A stretch of 64,000 nt of DNA from Geobacillus thermodenitrificans subsp. thermodenitrificans DSM 465 (GCF_000496575.1 NZ_AYKT01000012.1:51569-115568), one strand, 5' to 3'; counted from the first letter of the stretch, positions 30,335 through 40,105 are shown. Notes: a model not told the origin generated them from the letters alone. A program made the numbers and translations.

Positions 30335-31374
30335 GCTTGCACCGCCTCCTTAAACTGATTAATAATCGAATCTTCGAATACTTCTCCAGCCGGTGTCACC
30401 GTCCGGTAGCCAAAAATGCTGTTTTGCAAACGGCTGCGATCACGAATGAGGGAACGATCCCAGACAATCGTATGCGCGCAATGGACGCGGGAGCCGATTT
30501 GACAATCGTCACCGATGACGGCATACGGGCCGATGACTGCTTGATGCCCGATTTTCACATTATGACCAATTAGTACAGGGGGTACAAACAGCACACCCGA
30601 ACTAATTTTGACATTTTCACCGACAAACACGCCCGGCTGAATCTCACGCCCTTTGATCGGGAGCGGAAACTCTCGGTTCAAGGCATCCCAATGCACTTGG
30701 CGATAACGGGCCGGCGTTCCCATATCGCGCCAATATCCGCTGCTGACAATACCATAAACGCCAGTGTTTTCTTCGATTAAGCGCGGGAATGTTTCACGTT
30801 CGATCGACACTTCCTGCTCAGCCGGAATGTAGCGCATTACGTCCGGTTCCAAAATATACATACCGGCATTGATCCGGTTGGACGGCGCTTCCTCACGGCG
30901 CGGCTTCTCGATAAAACGCAAAATTTGTCCTTGGTCATCTTGTTCAACTACTCCATAGGAGGACGGATCGTCGACTTCCGTTAAAACAATCGTCGCGATG
31001 CCGCCGTGCTGTCGGTGAAAATCAAGCAGAGGAATCAATTGCGGCAAATGTACAATATCGGCGTTAAACACGAGGAATCGCTCATCAAGCCAACGTTCGG
31101 CATTTTTAATTGCCCCGGCCGTTCCAAGCGGGAATGGTTCAAGCGCGTATGTAATGTTGACGTTCCAACTCTTCCCGTCGCCGAAATAACGGCGGATCAC
31201 TTCTGAACAATGGTGAGCAGCGATGACAAATTCATTGACTCCTTGATCGCGAAGATGAATAATGAGGTGCTCAAGCCACGGCCGATTTGCAATTGGGGCC
31301 ATCGGTTTGGGGATGTTTTCGGTCAATGGACGAAGACGTGTACCTAATCCTCCAGCCAGCAACAATGCTTTCAT
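30331..31374 (-). CDS. Sugar-1-phosphate nucleotidyltransferase with left-handed beta-helix tail
   Basis: A 347-residue enzyme of the mannose-1-phosphate guanylyltransferase/glucose-1-phosphate transferase family. The start KALLLAGGLGTRLRPLT is the nucleotide-binding signature with its EniPKPM continuation, and FNADIV carries the metal Asp. A hexapeptide-repeat tail (about 250-340) with VLIGHNVKIGHQAVIGPYA forms a left-handed beta-helix. ATG 31374 has GGAGGG eight bases upstream. First gene of a four-gene operon (transferase, GT4, helical-barrel protein, hexomutase). Confidence 0.9.
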   Translation of the reverse strand: MKALLLAGGLGTRLRPLTENIPKPMAPIANRPWLEHLIIHLRDQGVNEFVIAAHHCSEVIRRYFGDGKSWNVNITYALEPFPLGTAGAIKNAERWLDERFLVFNADIVHLPQLIPLLDFHRQHGGIATIVLTEVDDPSSYGVVEQDDQGQILRFIEKPRREEAPSNRINAGMYILEPDVMRYIPAEQEVSIERETFPRLIEENTGVYGIVSSGYWRDMGTPARYRQVHWDALNREFPLPIKGREIQPGVFVGENVKISSGVLFVPPVLIGHNVKIGHQAVIGPYAVIGDDCQIGSRVHCAHTIVWDRSLIRDRSRLQNSIFGYRTVTPAGEVFEDSIINQFKEAVQA

Positions 31375-31569
31375 TTCGTCATCCCTCCATATGATTTTTT
31401 CGCAAAAAACAGACAATCATCTTGACGGATGAACGAGAAAATGAAAGTGATTCATAGATTGCTAGCACTCAGCTGCAACGGTTGCTAGTAATAATATACA
31501 TAATATTCCTTCTGTTACGCAAGCAAAATGATTGTCAGATACTGTCGATGAATAATTATTCATTGTTTA

Positions 31570-31614
31570 CAAGTTTAAAAACTTGAAATCCCCCCTCTTT
31601 CTTTGCGGTATAAT
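31570..31614 (+). promoter_or_regulatory. Dyad and weak promoter upstream of the Gfo/Idh/MocA gene
   Basis: CAAGTTT and AAACTTG form a seven-base dyad with a two-base centre (31570-31585), overlapping TTGAAA (31583-31588). A consensus TATAAT lies at 31609-31614, but the spacer is 20 bases, longer than optimal. A regulated promoter with an operator over the -35 is plausible. Confidence 0.4.
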
Positions 31615-31663
31615 GAAGATTAGTAATGATATATATATATGTGGGGAAGGAGGAGAATACGCC

Positions 31664-32833
31664 ATGATTTCTTCATCTTTCTATTACCGCGTCGGTATCG
31701 CCGGCGCCGGTGCGTTCGCAGAATTTCTCGCCGGTGCGCTCGCCCCGCTTCCTTCCTTTCATCTTGCCGCTGTCGCCGGGCGGACGGATGCCAAACGCCG
31801 ACGTGTCCTCGACGCTTATCTTCGCCGAAAGCCAAAGTCAGATGATGTGCGCGAATATCGTGAAGCAGAAGAACTGATCGCTGACCCGCATGTCGATATT
31901 GTTATTCTTACCACTCCACCGCACTTGCACGCTCCGCTCGCCAAACAAGCGCTGGAGAAAGGAAAACATGTGTTGCTCGAAAAGCCTGGCGCCCTTGCTG
32001 CCGAGAAGCTCCACGCCAACATGGAACTTGCCAATCGCCGACAACGGGCGCTGGCCGTCAATCTCGTCTTGCGCTATCACCCGCTTGTGGAGGCCGTCAA
32101 ACAACTCATCCACCATGCCCTGCTTGGGACTGTAGATTATGCGAGCCTACACAATGCGGCCCACCGCGTCGCTCAAGGCCATTGGTTTTGGGATGAACGG
32201 CAAAGCGGCGGTATTTTCATCGAGCACGGTGTCCACTTTTTCGAAGTCGGACGCCACTGGTTCGGTGAGGCGGCTGAAGCACGGGGATTCGCCTTAACGA
32301 ATACGGACGGCACACGACCGCGCGTCGGAGCCACTGTCATCCACGAGCAGGGCGGTCGCCACATTCCGGTTCACTATTACCACGGCTTTACAATGGACCC
32401 AGCCGCCCCAGAATCAACGCATTGGGACATTCATACAACACGAGGGCGCATTACGCTTGACGGCTGGATTCCGATGCAGCTGTCCGTCTCCGGTCTCGTC
32501 TCGGCCGATGAAGCGGCCTGCATTGACGATCTGCTCGATGCCATTCCAAAACAACCGTCCGCTAGCGCCATCGAACAAATTGGTCAAGCAGCCAACCGGC
32601 TGTTGTCATCAACTGCACCATCAGACGCCCCGCGTATCCTGTACGAACGCACGGTTGCCCTCTCAGACCGCCACGGCTGGTACGAGGCGAGCGCTCAAGC
32701 GCGCTTTCTTGACTTTTGCCGCTTGATCGAAAATCCAAATGAGCGCGGCCTTGTCACCATGGAAGACGCCATCGCCGACATCGCTTTAGCTGAATCATGC
32801 ACCGTCGCAGAAAAACTATCTCCTGCCCGCTAA
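31664..32833 (+). CDS. Gfo/Idh/MocA-family oxidoreductase
   Basis: A 389-residue NAD(P)-dependent dehydrogenase. The Rossmann segment VGIAGAGAFAEFLAGAL is near residue 9, TTPPHLHAPLAKQALEKGKH leads into VLLEKPGA with the catalytic Lys of the EKP motif, and the Gfo C-terminal sheet domain follows with GGIFIEHGVHFFEVGRHWFG. ATG 31664 has AGGAGG upstream. It is divergent from the glycan operon, so a sugar or inositol-type substrate is suggested but unproven. Confidence 0.85.
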   Translation: MISSSFYYRVGIAGAGAFAEFLAGALAPLPSFHLAAVAGRTDAKRRRVLDAYLRRKPKSDDVREYREAEELIADPHVDIVILTTPPHLHAPLAKQALEKGKHVLLEKPGALAAEKLHANMELANRRQRALAVNLVLRYHPLVEAVKQLIHHALLGTVDYASLHNAAHRVAQGHWFWDERQSGGIFIEHGVHFFEVGRHWFGEAAEARGFALTNTDGTRPRVGATVIHEQGGRHIPVHYYHGFTMDPAAPESTHWDIHTTRGRITLDGWIPMQLSVSGLVSADEAACIDDLLDAIPKQPSASAIEQIGQAANRLLSSTAPSDAPRILYERTVALSDRHGWYEASAQARFLDFCRLIENPNERGLVTMEDAIADIALAESCTVAEKLSPAR

Positions 32834-32846
32834 GCACGGGCAACAA

Positions 32847-32900
32847 AACAAGCCTGTTGGGCTGCCGTGAAGGCAGCTGTCAACAGGCTTGTTCGTTTTC
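32847..32900 (+). terminator. Terminator after the Gfo/Idh/MocA gene
   Basis: ACAAGCCTGTTG pairs with CAACAGGCTTGT, with a second inner stem GGCTGCC/GGCAGCT, followed by TCGTTTTC. Confidence 0.88.
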
Positions 32901-33174
32901 ATTTCCCCATTAAGCTACCCGACATTTGCCTTCCTCTACTCACCGAACAGTACTCTTCACGCATTGGAAACAGGAGCCTTCTTTCGAAACAATAATAAAT
33001 AGGATATCAATCATGCAAAAATATATATTTTCACCAAAACCCCTGAACCATCAACAGAACCGGACATACTAAAAAAGACATCGTTCCTTAGCCGTTATTC
33101 CCTAAAATCGTCAGCACACTCTCCTTGCTTTATATGAAACCGTATACGCACAACTACTCATCCGTTCTCGTTCC
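32901..33174. other. Intergenic region upstream of the ABC transporter operon
   Basis: No gene or known RNA motif recognised. It is AT-rich with many stops in all frames. The regulatory elements lie just after it. Confidence 0.5.
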
Positions 33175-33240
33175 CTTACAAAATTGTAAGATGACCGTAA
33201 GCTTCCATGCATGGAAAAGCCCTATTCCATTTTCTACAAT
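33175..33240 (+). promoter_or_regulatory. Response-regulator-type operator and promoter
   Basis: CTTACAA and TTGTAAG form a perfect dyad (33175-33190). A further GTAAG at 33197 repeats the half-site 11 bases on, the helical spacing used by OmpR-family dimers. A promoter follows with TGGAAA (33212-33217), 17 bases, and TACAAT (33235-33240). The weak -35 next to the repeats fits activation, most likely by the response regulator encoded downstream. Confidence 0.55.
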
Positions 33241-33276
33241 GAAGGCACAGTGAACAAATGATTGGGGGTCACAAAA

Positions 33277-33963
33277 ATGGAACTTTTGCGAGTGGAACGC
33301 TTATATAAAGCTTACGGAACAGGAGAAAACAAAGTGGAAGCATTGAAATATGTTAATTTGTCCGTAGAAAAAGGGGAATTTGTAGCGATTGTCGGTGCAT
33401 CTGGTTCCGGGAAAAGTACGTTATTGCATTTGATCGGCGGACTAGATCGACCAACAAGCGGCAATGTCTTCATCGACGGTGAAAATATTTACGATTACAA
33501 CGAAGAAAAGCTGGCGATTTTTCGCAGACGGAAAATCGGATTTATTTTCCAATTCTTCAACCTTATCCCCGTATTAACTGTTGAAGAAAATATTTCGCTG
33601 CCGGCATTGATCGATCACGACAAAGTCGATAAAGCGTATTTAAATGAGCTGATTGACATATTAGGACTTTCGAATCGACGCAACCATCTCCCTTCTGAAT
33701 TATCAGGCGGACAGCAACAACGCGTCGCCATCGGTCGAGCGCTGTTAAACAAACCATCCATTATACTCGCGGATGAACCAACCGGTAATCTCGACAGTAA
33801 ACATTCAAAAGACATCATAGAGTTGTTAAAGTTTACAGCGAAAAAGTATAACCAAACGATCCTCTTAATTACGCACGACATTCAAATCGCCGAGATGGCC
33901 GATCGCATTGTGACCATCCAAGACGGCGAAATCATTTCCGACCAATATTTACAGCGAAGCTAA
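33277..33963 (+). CDS. ABC transporter ATP-binding protein (MacB/LolD type)
   Basis: A 228-residue ATPase. Walker [11 protein letters not shown]-loop FQFFNLIP, signature [15 protein letters not shown], Walker [14 protein letters not shown] and H-loop LITHD are all intact. ATG 33277 has GGGGGT seven bases upstream. It works with the FtsX-type permease encoded 31 bases downstream. Transporters of this class handle antimicrobial peptides, lipoproteins or cell-envelope stress rather than small nutrients. Confidence 0.93.
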   Translation: MELLRVERLYKAYGTGENKVEALKYVNLSVEKGEFVAIVGASGSGKSTLLHLIGGLDRPTSGNVFIDGENIYDYNEEKLAIFRRRKIGFIFQFFNLIPVLTVEENISLPALIDHDKVDKAYLNELIDILGLSNRRNHLPSELSGGQQQRVAIGRALLNKPSIILADEPTGNLDSKHSKDIIELLKFTAKKYNQTILLITHDIQIAEMADRIVTIQDGEIISDQYLQRS

Positions 33964-33994
33964 CACTCTGGCCGACAAAGGAGAGAACAAGAGG

Positions 33995-36478
33995 ATGAGG
34001 AGCTATAAGCAACTTACACGGAAGTACTTAAAAGCAAGCAAAAAAAGAACAGCACTCACCATATTAGGAATTACGTTATCTATTTCCTTAATCTCAGCGA
34101 TCGGTCTGTTCCTCTTTTGGATACAGCAGGCAGAAATTGAAGAAACAAAACAAACCAAAGGCGCATACCATGTCATGTTCACAAAATTGGACAGCGATAC
34201 GGTCAACAAAGTCATTCATAATCCAAACGTTTCAAGATACGGATTTTTCACCATCGGCGAAACAATGAGCATTAACGAAAAGGTGATGGTGACGGAATAT
34301 ATCGCCACAAACCGTGCATTAGAGCTGCTTCCGACGCATGTGAAAAAAGGCCGGCTTCCCAAGAATGAAACAGAAGCGGCTTTAGAGGAATGGTTGCTAA
34401 AACAAATCGATCCTCAGGCAACAGTTGGAAGCCGCATCACACTGCAACATAAACAATACACCGTTTCCGGCATATTAGGAAACGATGTGGAAAATCAAAT
34501 AAGCAACAAAGGCATCTTATTGTCAAAAACGAACAAAATCGATGAAACGAATGCCTCTCTTCTTGTTGAAATTAGTGAAAAGGCGGACTTGGAGAAAACC
34601 GTTAACGAGCTGAAGAAGTTGTCCGACGACCGATATGTTCAACTAAACACGAAGTTGCTTATTTTGCAAGGAGCCGGCGGTGACAATGAACAGGCCATCG
34701 GACTGTATGCAGCGGTCGCCATTATCATCGGAATCGTTGTGATCTCTACGATCGCCATCATTTATAACTCGTTCCAAATTGGTATTGTTGAACGGATCAA
34801 ACAATTCGGCTTATTACGAGCGATCGGGGCGACACCAAAACAAATCCGAGCTGTTGTGATAAGAGAAGCGACCTTTTTATCATTGATCGGGATCCCTCTC
34901 GGCCTCCTGTGCGGCCTTGTCGCCATTTACGGCATCTTTTTCGCATCTAAGCTGATTGCGAACGAAGCGCTGTTCGCCACACCGCCGATCATCTCTCGCA
35001 ACATCTTGCTCTTGAGCGCAGCCATCGGGCTCACATCCATTTATGTCTCCGCTTGGCTTCCAGCTCGTTTCGCTGGCAGCATCTCGCCGTTAGCAGCGAT
35101 CAGCAGTCGCGCGCTGATCGTAAAAGAACGAATAAAAAAGCGCAAAAACAGGTGGATCAGCAAGTGGCTCGGCTTTGAAGGTATGTTGGCAGCGAAAAAT
35201 ATGAAGCGAGATCGCAAACGATACCGCATTACCGTCTTTTCAATTACCATTAGCGTCATGCTCTTTATTGTGTTTAAATCATTCATGGACATGGCTTTTA
35301 CGATCAGCGAACATCCCAACGAGTCGAGAAACATTCATTTCTCCATCGTAAAAGACACGCCAGAGGCGAAAGGGACGGCCGCATCCATCTCTGCTGCCCT
35401 TAGAGCATTGCCGACAGTTGATAAAGTATACGAAGCTTACGAATCACATGATTTTTATGCCATTATCGACAAAGAGAGCGAGCTGAAGGCAGTGCAACCG
35501 TTCGAAGGCATTTACCAACCGATCGATTGGCCTGACGGCGAAAAAATAATGGTAGAAGCCACGATCAACATTTATGACAGCGAATCACTCAAGGCAGCCC
35601 GTCGCTATTTGGAAGCAGGAAATATTGATGAACAACAGCTGACAAAAGAAAACGTGGTCATTGTCATTAAGAACAACGAATTTTATAATGACAAAACAAA
35701 AAAATTTTACAACGGCCCAATCGCCCATCTGCAACCGGGGGATGAAATCTATCTAGAAAAAGATGTTGGCCAACGCGCGCCCGTTTCCTATAAAGATGCG
35801 ATGCAAAAAGTGAAAGTGGCCGCCGTTGTCGAGGACGATCCGTTTCACTTTCGCAGCAGCAATCCAAGCAGATTAAAACTAATCACAACAAAGACAGTCG
35901 CGGAGCGTTTGCTGTCGCAACAAAAACTGCAACCGGTGCAATGGAATATTAAACTGAAAACGGCAGAGAGTGAAAAGGAGGCAGAAAAACAAATCGAAGC
36001 GGTGATTCGTCCCTACCCTTCTGTCATGCTCATCAACCATATCGATACAAACCGAAAAGCGAAGTCAAGCATTCTTATGCTGCAAATATTAGTGTACGGT
36101 TTTATCATCGTCGTCTCTTTCATTGGCAGCGTCAACATTATCAACACCTTAACGACCAATATCCTTTTACGAAAAAGAGAGCTCGCTTCCTTGCAAGCGA
36201 TCGGCTTAACGAACAAAGGATTAAAGAAAATGATTGTGCTTGAAGGCGTGATGTACGGAACGATGGGGACACTGTACGGTTCGATCATTGGATGCGGCCT
36301 GTCCTATCTCATGTACATGTTTTTCATTGACGTGAAACAATTTTCATGGCAACCTCCGTGGACAGCGATGCTCATCGCTGGAGCGGCCGCTGTTGTGATC
36401 GCTTATTTATCCGTATTGCCACCTTTGGCAAGAATGAAGAAAGAACATCTTATTGAAGCAATTCGGGAAGAGTATTAA
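33995..36478 (+). CDS. FtsX/MacB-type ABC transporter permease
   Basis: An 827-residue permease with one N-terminal membrane helix (about 20-40), an extracellular segment, and then two FtsX-like blocks (about 235-365 and 690-820) with GIVERIKQFGLLRAIGATPKQ and RKRELASLQAIGLTNKGLKK. A further helix near 430 and a long external domain lie between them. The duplicated FtsX architecture at this length differs from the roughly 650-residue BceB type. Co-transcribed with its ATPase. The downstream two-component system suggests sensing and export of an envelope-active compound. Confidence 0.88.
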   Translation: MRSYKQLTRKYLKASKKRTALTILGITLSISLISAIGLFLFWIQQAEIEETKQTKGAYHVMFTKLDSDTVNKVIHNPNVSRYGFFTIGETMSINEKVMVTEYIATNRALELLPTHVKKGRLPKNETEAALEEWLLKQIDPQATVGSRITLQHKQYTVSGILGNDVENQISNKGILLSKTNKIDETNASLLVEISEKADLEKTVNELKKLSDDRYVQLNTKLLILQGAGGDNEQAIGLYAAVAIIIGIVVISTIAIIYNSFQIGIVERIKQFGLLRAIGATPKQIRAVVIREATFLSLIGIPLGLLCGLVAIYGIFFASKLIANEALFATPPIISRNILLLSAAIGLTSIYVSAWLPARFAGSISPLAAISSRALIVKERIKKRKNRWISKWLGFEGMLAAKNMKRDRKRYRITVFSITISVMLFIVFKSFMDMAFTISEHPNESRNIHFSIVKDTPEAKGTAASISAALRALPTVDKVYEAYESHDFYAIIDKESELKAVQPFEGIYQPIDWPDGEKIMVEATINIYDSESLKAARRYLEAGNIDEQQLTKENVVIVIKNNEFYNDKTKKFYNGPIAHLQPGDEIYLEKDVGQRAPVSYKDAMQKVKVAAVVEDDPFHFRSSNPSRLKLITTKTVAERLLSQQKLQPVQWNIKLKTAESEKEAEKQIEAVIRPYPSVMLINHIDTNRKAKSSILMLQILVYGFIIVVSFIGSVNIINTLTTNILLRKRELASLQAIGLTNKGLKKMIVLEGVMYGTMGTLYGSIIGCGLSYLMYMFFIDVKQFSWQPPWTAMLIAGAAAVVIAYLSVLPPLARMKKEHLIEAIREEY

Positions 36479-36489
36479 ACGAACACGGT

Positions 36490-36528
36490 AAGGATGCGGA
36501 TCGCCATAATCCGCATCCTTTATTTTTC
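36490..36528 (+). terminator. Terminator between the permease and the response regulator
   Basis: AAGGATGCGGAT and ATCCGCATCCTT form a perfect 12-base stem with a seven-base loop, followed by TATTTTT. The two-component genes therefore probably have their own promoter or depend on read-through. Confidence 0.88.
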
Positions 36529-36593
36529 TAATTCGGCAAGCTATCATAAAAGGGAGGAAACGAACGGCTAGAGTACACAAAGGAGGAACACGA

Positions 36594-37298
36594 ATGAGCA
36601 AACTACTGCTAGTCGAGGATGATGAATCGCTCGCACTCGGTATTGAATTCGCCTTGCAAGACGAGGGCTATGAAGTGTGTCGCGCTTCCACTCTCGAAGA
36701 AGGAAAAGCGCTATTTGCCTCGCAATCGTTTGATTTAATCATTTTAGACATCAATTTGCCCGATGGAAGCGGCTATGATTTATGCAAACATATTCGCGCC
36801 ACAAGCGACGTGCCGATCTTGTTCTTGACCGCGCTCGATGAAGAAGTGAACATCATTCTCGGCTTGGAGCTCGGCGGGGACGATTACATCACGAAGCCGT
36901 TTGGCGTCGGCGTGTTTTTATCAAGAATTAAAGCGCTGCTCCGAAGAAGCGCAGGACATCGAGCCACGGGAATGATATTAAAAAGCGGCACCATCACCGT
37001 CGACCCGCTCGCGGCCACCGTCGAGAAAAACGGACAAAAAATCTCTCTTTCTGCTCAAGAATATAAGCTGCTGCTCACATTGATGGATCGCCCTTGCACC
37101 GTCATGAGCCGCGACGAAATCTTACGCGAACTTGCCGAAGGAACGGAAGCATTTTTCGATGAAAACACGTTAGCCGTCTATATTCGACGGCTAAGGGAAA
37201 AAATCGAAGATGACCCTAAAGAGCCTCAATATATCGTAACGCAAAGAGGCCTCGGGTACAAATGGAATAAAGAAGTGACGAGGGAGAAGATACTGTGA
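36594..37298 (+). CDS. OmpR-family response regulator
   Basis: A 234-residue regulator. The receiver domain has the acidic pair in VEDDESLA, phospho-acceptor Asp52 in LIILDINLPDGSG and Lys in ITKPFG. A C-terminal winged helix follows with LSAQEYKLLLTLM and LREKIEDDPKEPQYIVTQRG. ATG 36594 follows AAAGGAGG. Its stop overlaps the kinase start (TGATG). Probable activator of the upstream ABC transporter promoter, where GTAAG repeats lie. Confidence 0.93.
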   Translation: MSKLLLVEDDESLALGIEFALQDEGYEVCRASTLEEGKALFASQSFDLIILDINLPDGSGYDLCKHIRATSDVPILFLTALDEEVNIILGLELGGDDYITKPFGVGVFLSRIKALLRRSAGHRATGMILKSGTITVDPLAATVEKNGQKISLSAQEYKLLLTLMDRPCTVMSRDEILRELAEGTEAFFDENTLAVYIRRLREKIEDDPKEPQYIVTQRGLGYKWNKEVTREKIL

Positions 37299-38539
37299 TG
37301 AGCCGCGACTTTATGAACCCTGAACTGCGTCTTAGCTCTGGTGTGTTATTGTCATTAATGGCTTTCTTTTTCCTCGTTGCTTTCATCATGTTAAAGCTTC
37401 ACCATGAGCAATTAAAAAGTGACTATATAGCCGTCTTCGGTTCCATTGCTTCACGAATTGTCGAGGAACACCCCGAACTCGAGCAAGATATCGTCCCGTT
37501 CATGACAACAGAAATCTCGCGTGAAGAAGAGGAAAAAGGAAAGGAGATCCTAGCGCAATACGGATTAACGGAGCAATTGAACGACGAATTATTTCCTTAT
37601 GTCCACACGGCGATTCAAAAAAACGAGCGTGCAGTCGTGTTGTTGTTTCTATTGATGGCATTGTCGCTTTTTCTCCTTAATTACTCACAATATCGAACGC
37701 TTTACAGTCGCATTAGGCAACTTGCGCTCGCCGCAGAAAAGGTGGTGGAAGGCGACTTCAATATCATTATGAGCGAAACAAGGGAAGGTGACTTTTCAAA
37801 ACTAGCGGTCGCCTTTAACGGCATGCGGAATACGATCCGGAATCAATTAGATGAACTGAAAAAGGAAAAACGGTTTTTAGCCGATTTATTGTCCGACATT
37901 TCCCATCAGCTCAAAACACCGCTCTCTTCCATGATCATCTACAATGAAATTATGTTAGGGAAACAGCTGTCGGAAGAACAGCAACGCATGTTTTTATTGC
38001 AAAACGAAAAACAACTCGAGCGAATGAAATGGCTCATTCAAAGCCTCCTCAAACTCGCAAAACTCGACGCAAAAGCATTGCAAATGGATCGCCAACAGCA
38101 AAGCTTAAACGAAACCGTTTGGCAATCGATCGACGATTTGCGTGAGCAAGCGGTCGAAGCAAATGTTCATATTCGCTTTGAAAACAGTGAAGAAGTTGAA
38201 TTCAACCATGACCGTCTTTGGTTGAAAGAAGCGTTCATCAATATCATAAAAAACAGCATCGAACACACCCCACCGGGAGGGAACATCGATATCACCATCG
38301 TCTCCCATCCGCTTTATACAAGGGTGGTGATCGCCGACACGGGAGAAGGCATCAGCCAAGATGATCTCCCTCACATTTTCAAACGCTTTTACAAGGCCAA
38401 AACGTCGAAAAAACCTGACTCGATCGGCATCGGATTGGCTTTAGCGAAATCGATCATCGAAGCGCATGGCGGCATGATTGAAGCGAAGAGCGAACTCGGA
38501 AAAGGTACGACGTTTTCCATTACTTTTCTTAACTATTGA
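37298..38539 (+). CDS. Sensor histidine kinase
   Basis: A 413-residue membrane kinase. TM1 is about residues 14-34 and TM2 about 112-130, with a roughly 75-residue external loop between. A HAMP linker is followed by the DHp helix SDISHQLKTPLSS (His203). The ATPase domain has N-box FINIIKNSIEHTPPGG, DTGEGIS and GIGLALAKSIIEAHGG. ATG 37298 is selected over GTG 37295. Partner of the response regulator just upstream. Confidence 0.93.
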   Translation: MSRDFMNPELRLSSGVLLSLMAFFFLVAFIMLKLHHEQLKSDYIAVFGSIASRIVEEHPELEQDIVPFMTTEISREEEEKGKEILAQYGLTEQLNDELFPYVHTAIQKNERAVVLLFLLMALSLFLLNYSQYRTLYSRIRQLALAAEKVVEGDFNIIMSETREGDFSKLAVAFNGMRNTIRNQLDELKKEKRFLADLLSDISHQLKTPLSSMIIYNEIMLGKQLSEEQQRMFLLQNEKQLERMKWLIQSLLKLAKLDAKALQMDRQQQSLNETVWQSIDDLREQAVEANVHIRFENSEEVEFNHDRLWLKEAFINIIKNSIEHTPPGGNIDITIVSHPLYTRVVIADTGEGISQDDLPHIFKRFYKAKTSKKPDSIGIGLALAKSIIEAHGGMIEAKSELGKGTTFSITFLNY

Positions 38540-38650
38540 CGGAAAAAGGCTGACCTTAAAGTAGCGCAAAACATCACCAACTCATACCATAAACAAATCT
38601 TCTCATGCGGAATTGTACTTCCCGCGGTCACCTCTTGCAACGGTGAAGAG

Positions 38651-38683
38651 TGAAGCCTTGGAGCAGTTGGCTCCAAGGCTTCA
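38651..38683. terminator. Perfect hairpin between the kinase and the NUDIX gene
   Basis: TGAAGCCTTGGAG and CTCCAAGGCTTCA form a 13-base perfect stem with a seven-base loop. T-runs are weak on both sides, but the position between convergent genes supports a bidirectional terminator. Confidence 0.6.
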
Positions 38684-38739
38684 TTGAATGACTGTGGGCC
38701 AATTCCGTTTTCCTTCATCGGAATCAATGCCTCGTTTGC

Positions 38740-39141
38740 CTATGAACAGCTCTTTGCCAACAGTGCCTCAACGGTAGGGAGATCAGCGGGCGCCCATGCC
38801 AGGGTACGAAGCTGAGAGAACGGCACCCACCGGAGCTCGGCATGCTCCCGTGCCCGCGGCTCCCCATCGATGAGGCGAGCTTCATATGTCTGCAAATGAA
38901 CGATGGCGTGTTCATACTTATGGAACACATCAGCTAACAGCTTGCCGACCGAAATGGTACAGCCAAGTTCCTCACGAATTTCTCGAACTAAGGCCGCTTC
39001 CGAACTCTCTCCTTCTTCCACTTTGCCGCCTGGAAACTCCCAAACGTTCGGCAACGACATCTGCGGCCCACGCAACGCGCATAAGACGTCCCCCTGTTCA
39101 TTGCAGATGGCTGCCCCGACCACGTGGATAACCCGTTTCAT
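38740..39141 (-). CDS. NUDIX hydrolase (MutT-like)
   Basis: A 133-residue pyrophosphohydrolase. The NUDIX box runs from the GG of GGKVEEGESSEAALVREI through REELGC, preceded by LPNVWEF, which is typical of MutT/CTP-pyrophosphohydrolase-like sanitising enzymes. ATG 39141 is where the conserved first strand (KRVIHVVGAAI) begins. The frame remains open to 39201 without a ribosome site. Probably removes oxidised nucleotides. Exact substrate uncertain. Confidence 0.88.
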   Translation of the reverse strand: MKRVIHVVGAAICNEQGDVLCALRGPQMSLPNVWEFPGGKVEEGESSEAALVREIREELGCTISVGKLLADVFHKYEHAIVHLQTYEARLIDGEPRAREHAELRWVPFSQLRTLAWAPADLPTVEALLAKSCS

Positions 39142-39307
39142 TGCTGACCTACCTCTCTCATCGATATACGCCATTTTAGCAAAAAACGTTTCGTTTTCCA
39201 AAATAGTGGAATTTATTCAAACATTGTGCTATAACAAATGTGGAACCTTTTTACTAGGAATTGCGTATTCCCGAATAAGAACCATCACCGACAAGGGGGA
39301 GAGTCGA

Positions 39308-40069
39308 TTGTTCAAAAAACTGTTAAGCTCCATCGGCATTGGGGCAGCCACCGTCGATACGAAACTTGCCAAAGCGCAATACGCCCAAGGGGAAACGGTC
39401 GAAGGAGTCGTCGAGGTTCGCGGCGGCAGTGTTGAACAGCGCATTGATGAAATTTATCTCGCTTTAGTGACAACGTATATTCGCGAGATCGATGATAAGA
39501 AAGTCGAAGAAAAAGCCGTACTCGCCCGGTACCGGGTGTCCGACTCCATGACGATCCAGCCGAATGAAACCAAAACGATTCCGTTTCAATTCGCCTTGCC
39601 ATATGACGTGCCAATTACGCTCGGCTCTTCAAAAGTATGGCTGCAAACCGGCCTTGACATTAAAATGGCGCTTGATCCACAAGACCGAGACTACCTCACA
39701 ATCGAACCACACCCGCTCGTCGCAGCATTTCTCGAGGCCGCCCACCAGCTAGGATTCCGTCTCCGCCATGTGCAATGCGAACAAGCGCCGCGCTATTGGC
39801 AACGGCGGCTGCCGTTTGTCCAAGAGTTTGAATTTCGACCGACAAGGGGAGCATTTAGAGGGCGCCTTGACGAATTGGAAGCTGTCTTTTTTGTTTCTGA
39901 ACATGGAGTGGAAACCATTTTAGAAATTGACCGCAAAGCGCGCGGATTCGCTGGATTGCTCGCCGAAGCGCTTGATATGGACGAAACGCTTGTCCGGTTT
40001 ACCTATGGACCGAACGATATCGCATCATTGCCGCAACTGTTGGCCAATGTGATTCAACGCCATAGCTAA
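39308..40069 (+). CDS. spo0M: Sporulation-control protein Spo0M family
   Basis: A 253-residue arrestin-like protein of the SpoOM family, which affects sporulation initiation in B. subtilis. The N-terminus LLSSIGIGAATVDTKL and GETVEGVVEVRGGSVEQ are family-typical, as is the TIPFQFALPYDVPITLG strand. The start is TTG 39308 with AAGGGGGAGAG upstream. The frame extends back to 38903, but that part is the antisense shadow of the NUDIX gene. Confidence 0.93.
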   Translation: MFKKLLSSIGIGAATVDTKLAKAQYAQGETVEGVVEVRGGSVEQRIDEIYLALVTTYIREIDDKKVEEKAVLARYRVSDSMTIQPNETKTIPFQFALPYDVPITLGSSKVWLQTGLDIKMALDPQDRDYLTIEPHPLVAAFLEAAHQLGFRLRHVQCEQAPRYWQRRLPFVQEFEFRPTRGAFRGRLDELEAVFFVSEHGVETILEIDRKARGFAGLLAEALDMDETLVRFTYGPNDIASLPQLLANVIQRHS

Positions 40070-40079
40070 AACTAAAAAA

Positions 40080-40105
40080 CAAAAGGGGCCATCGGCCTCT
40101 TTTGT
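40080..40105 (+). terminator. Terminator after spo0M
   Basis: AAAAGGGGCC pairs with GGCCTCTTTT around a three-base loop, followed by G and then mixed sequence. Short but well placed. Confidence 0.75.
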
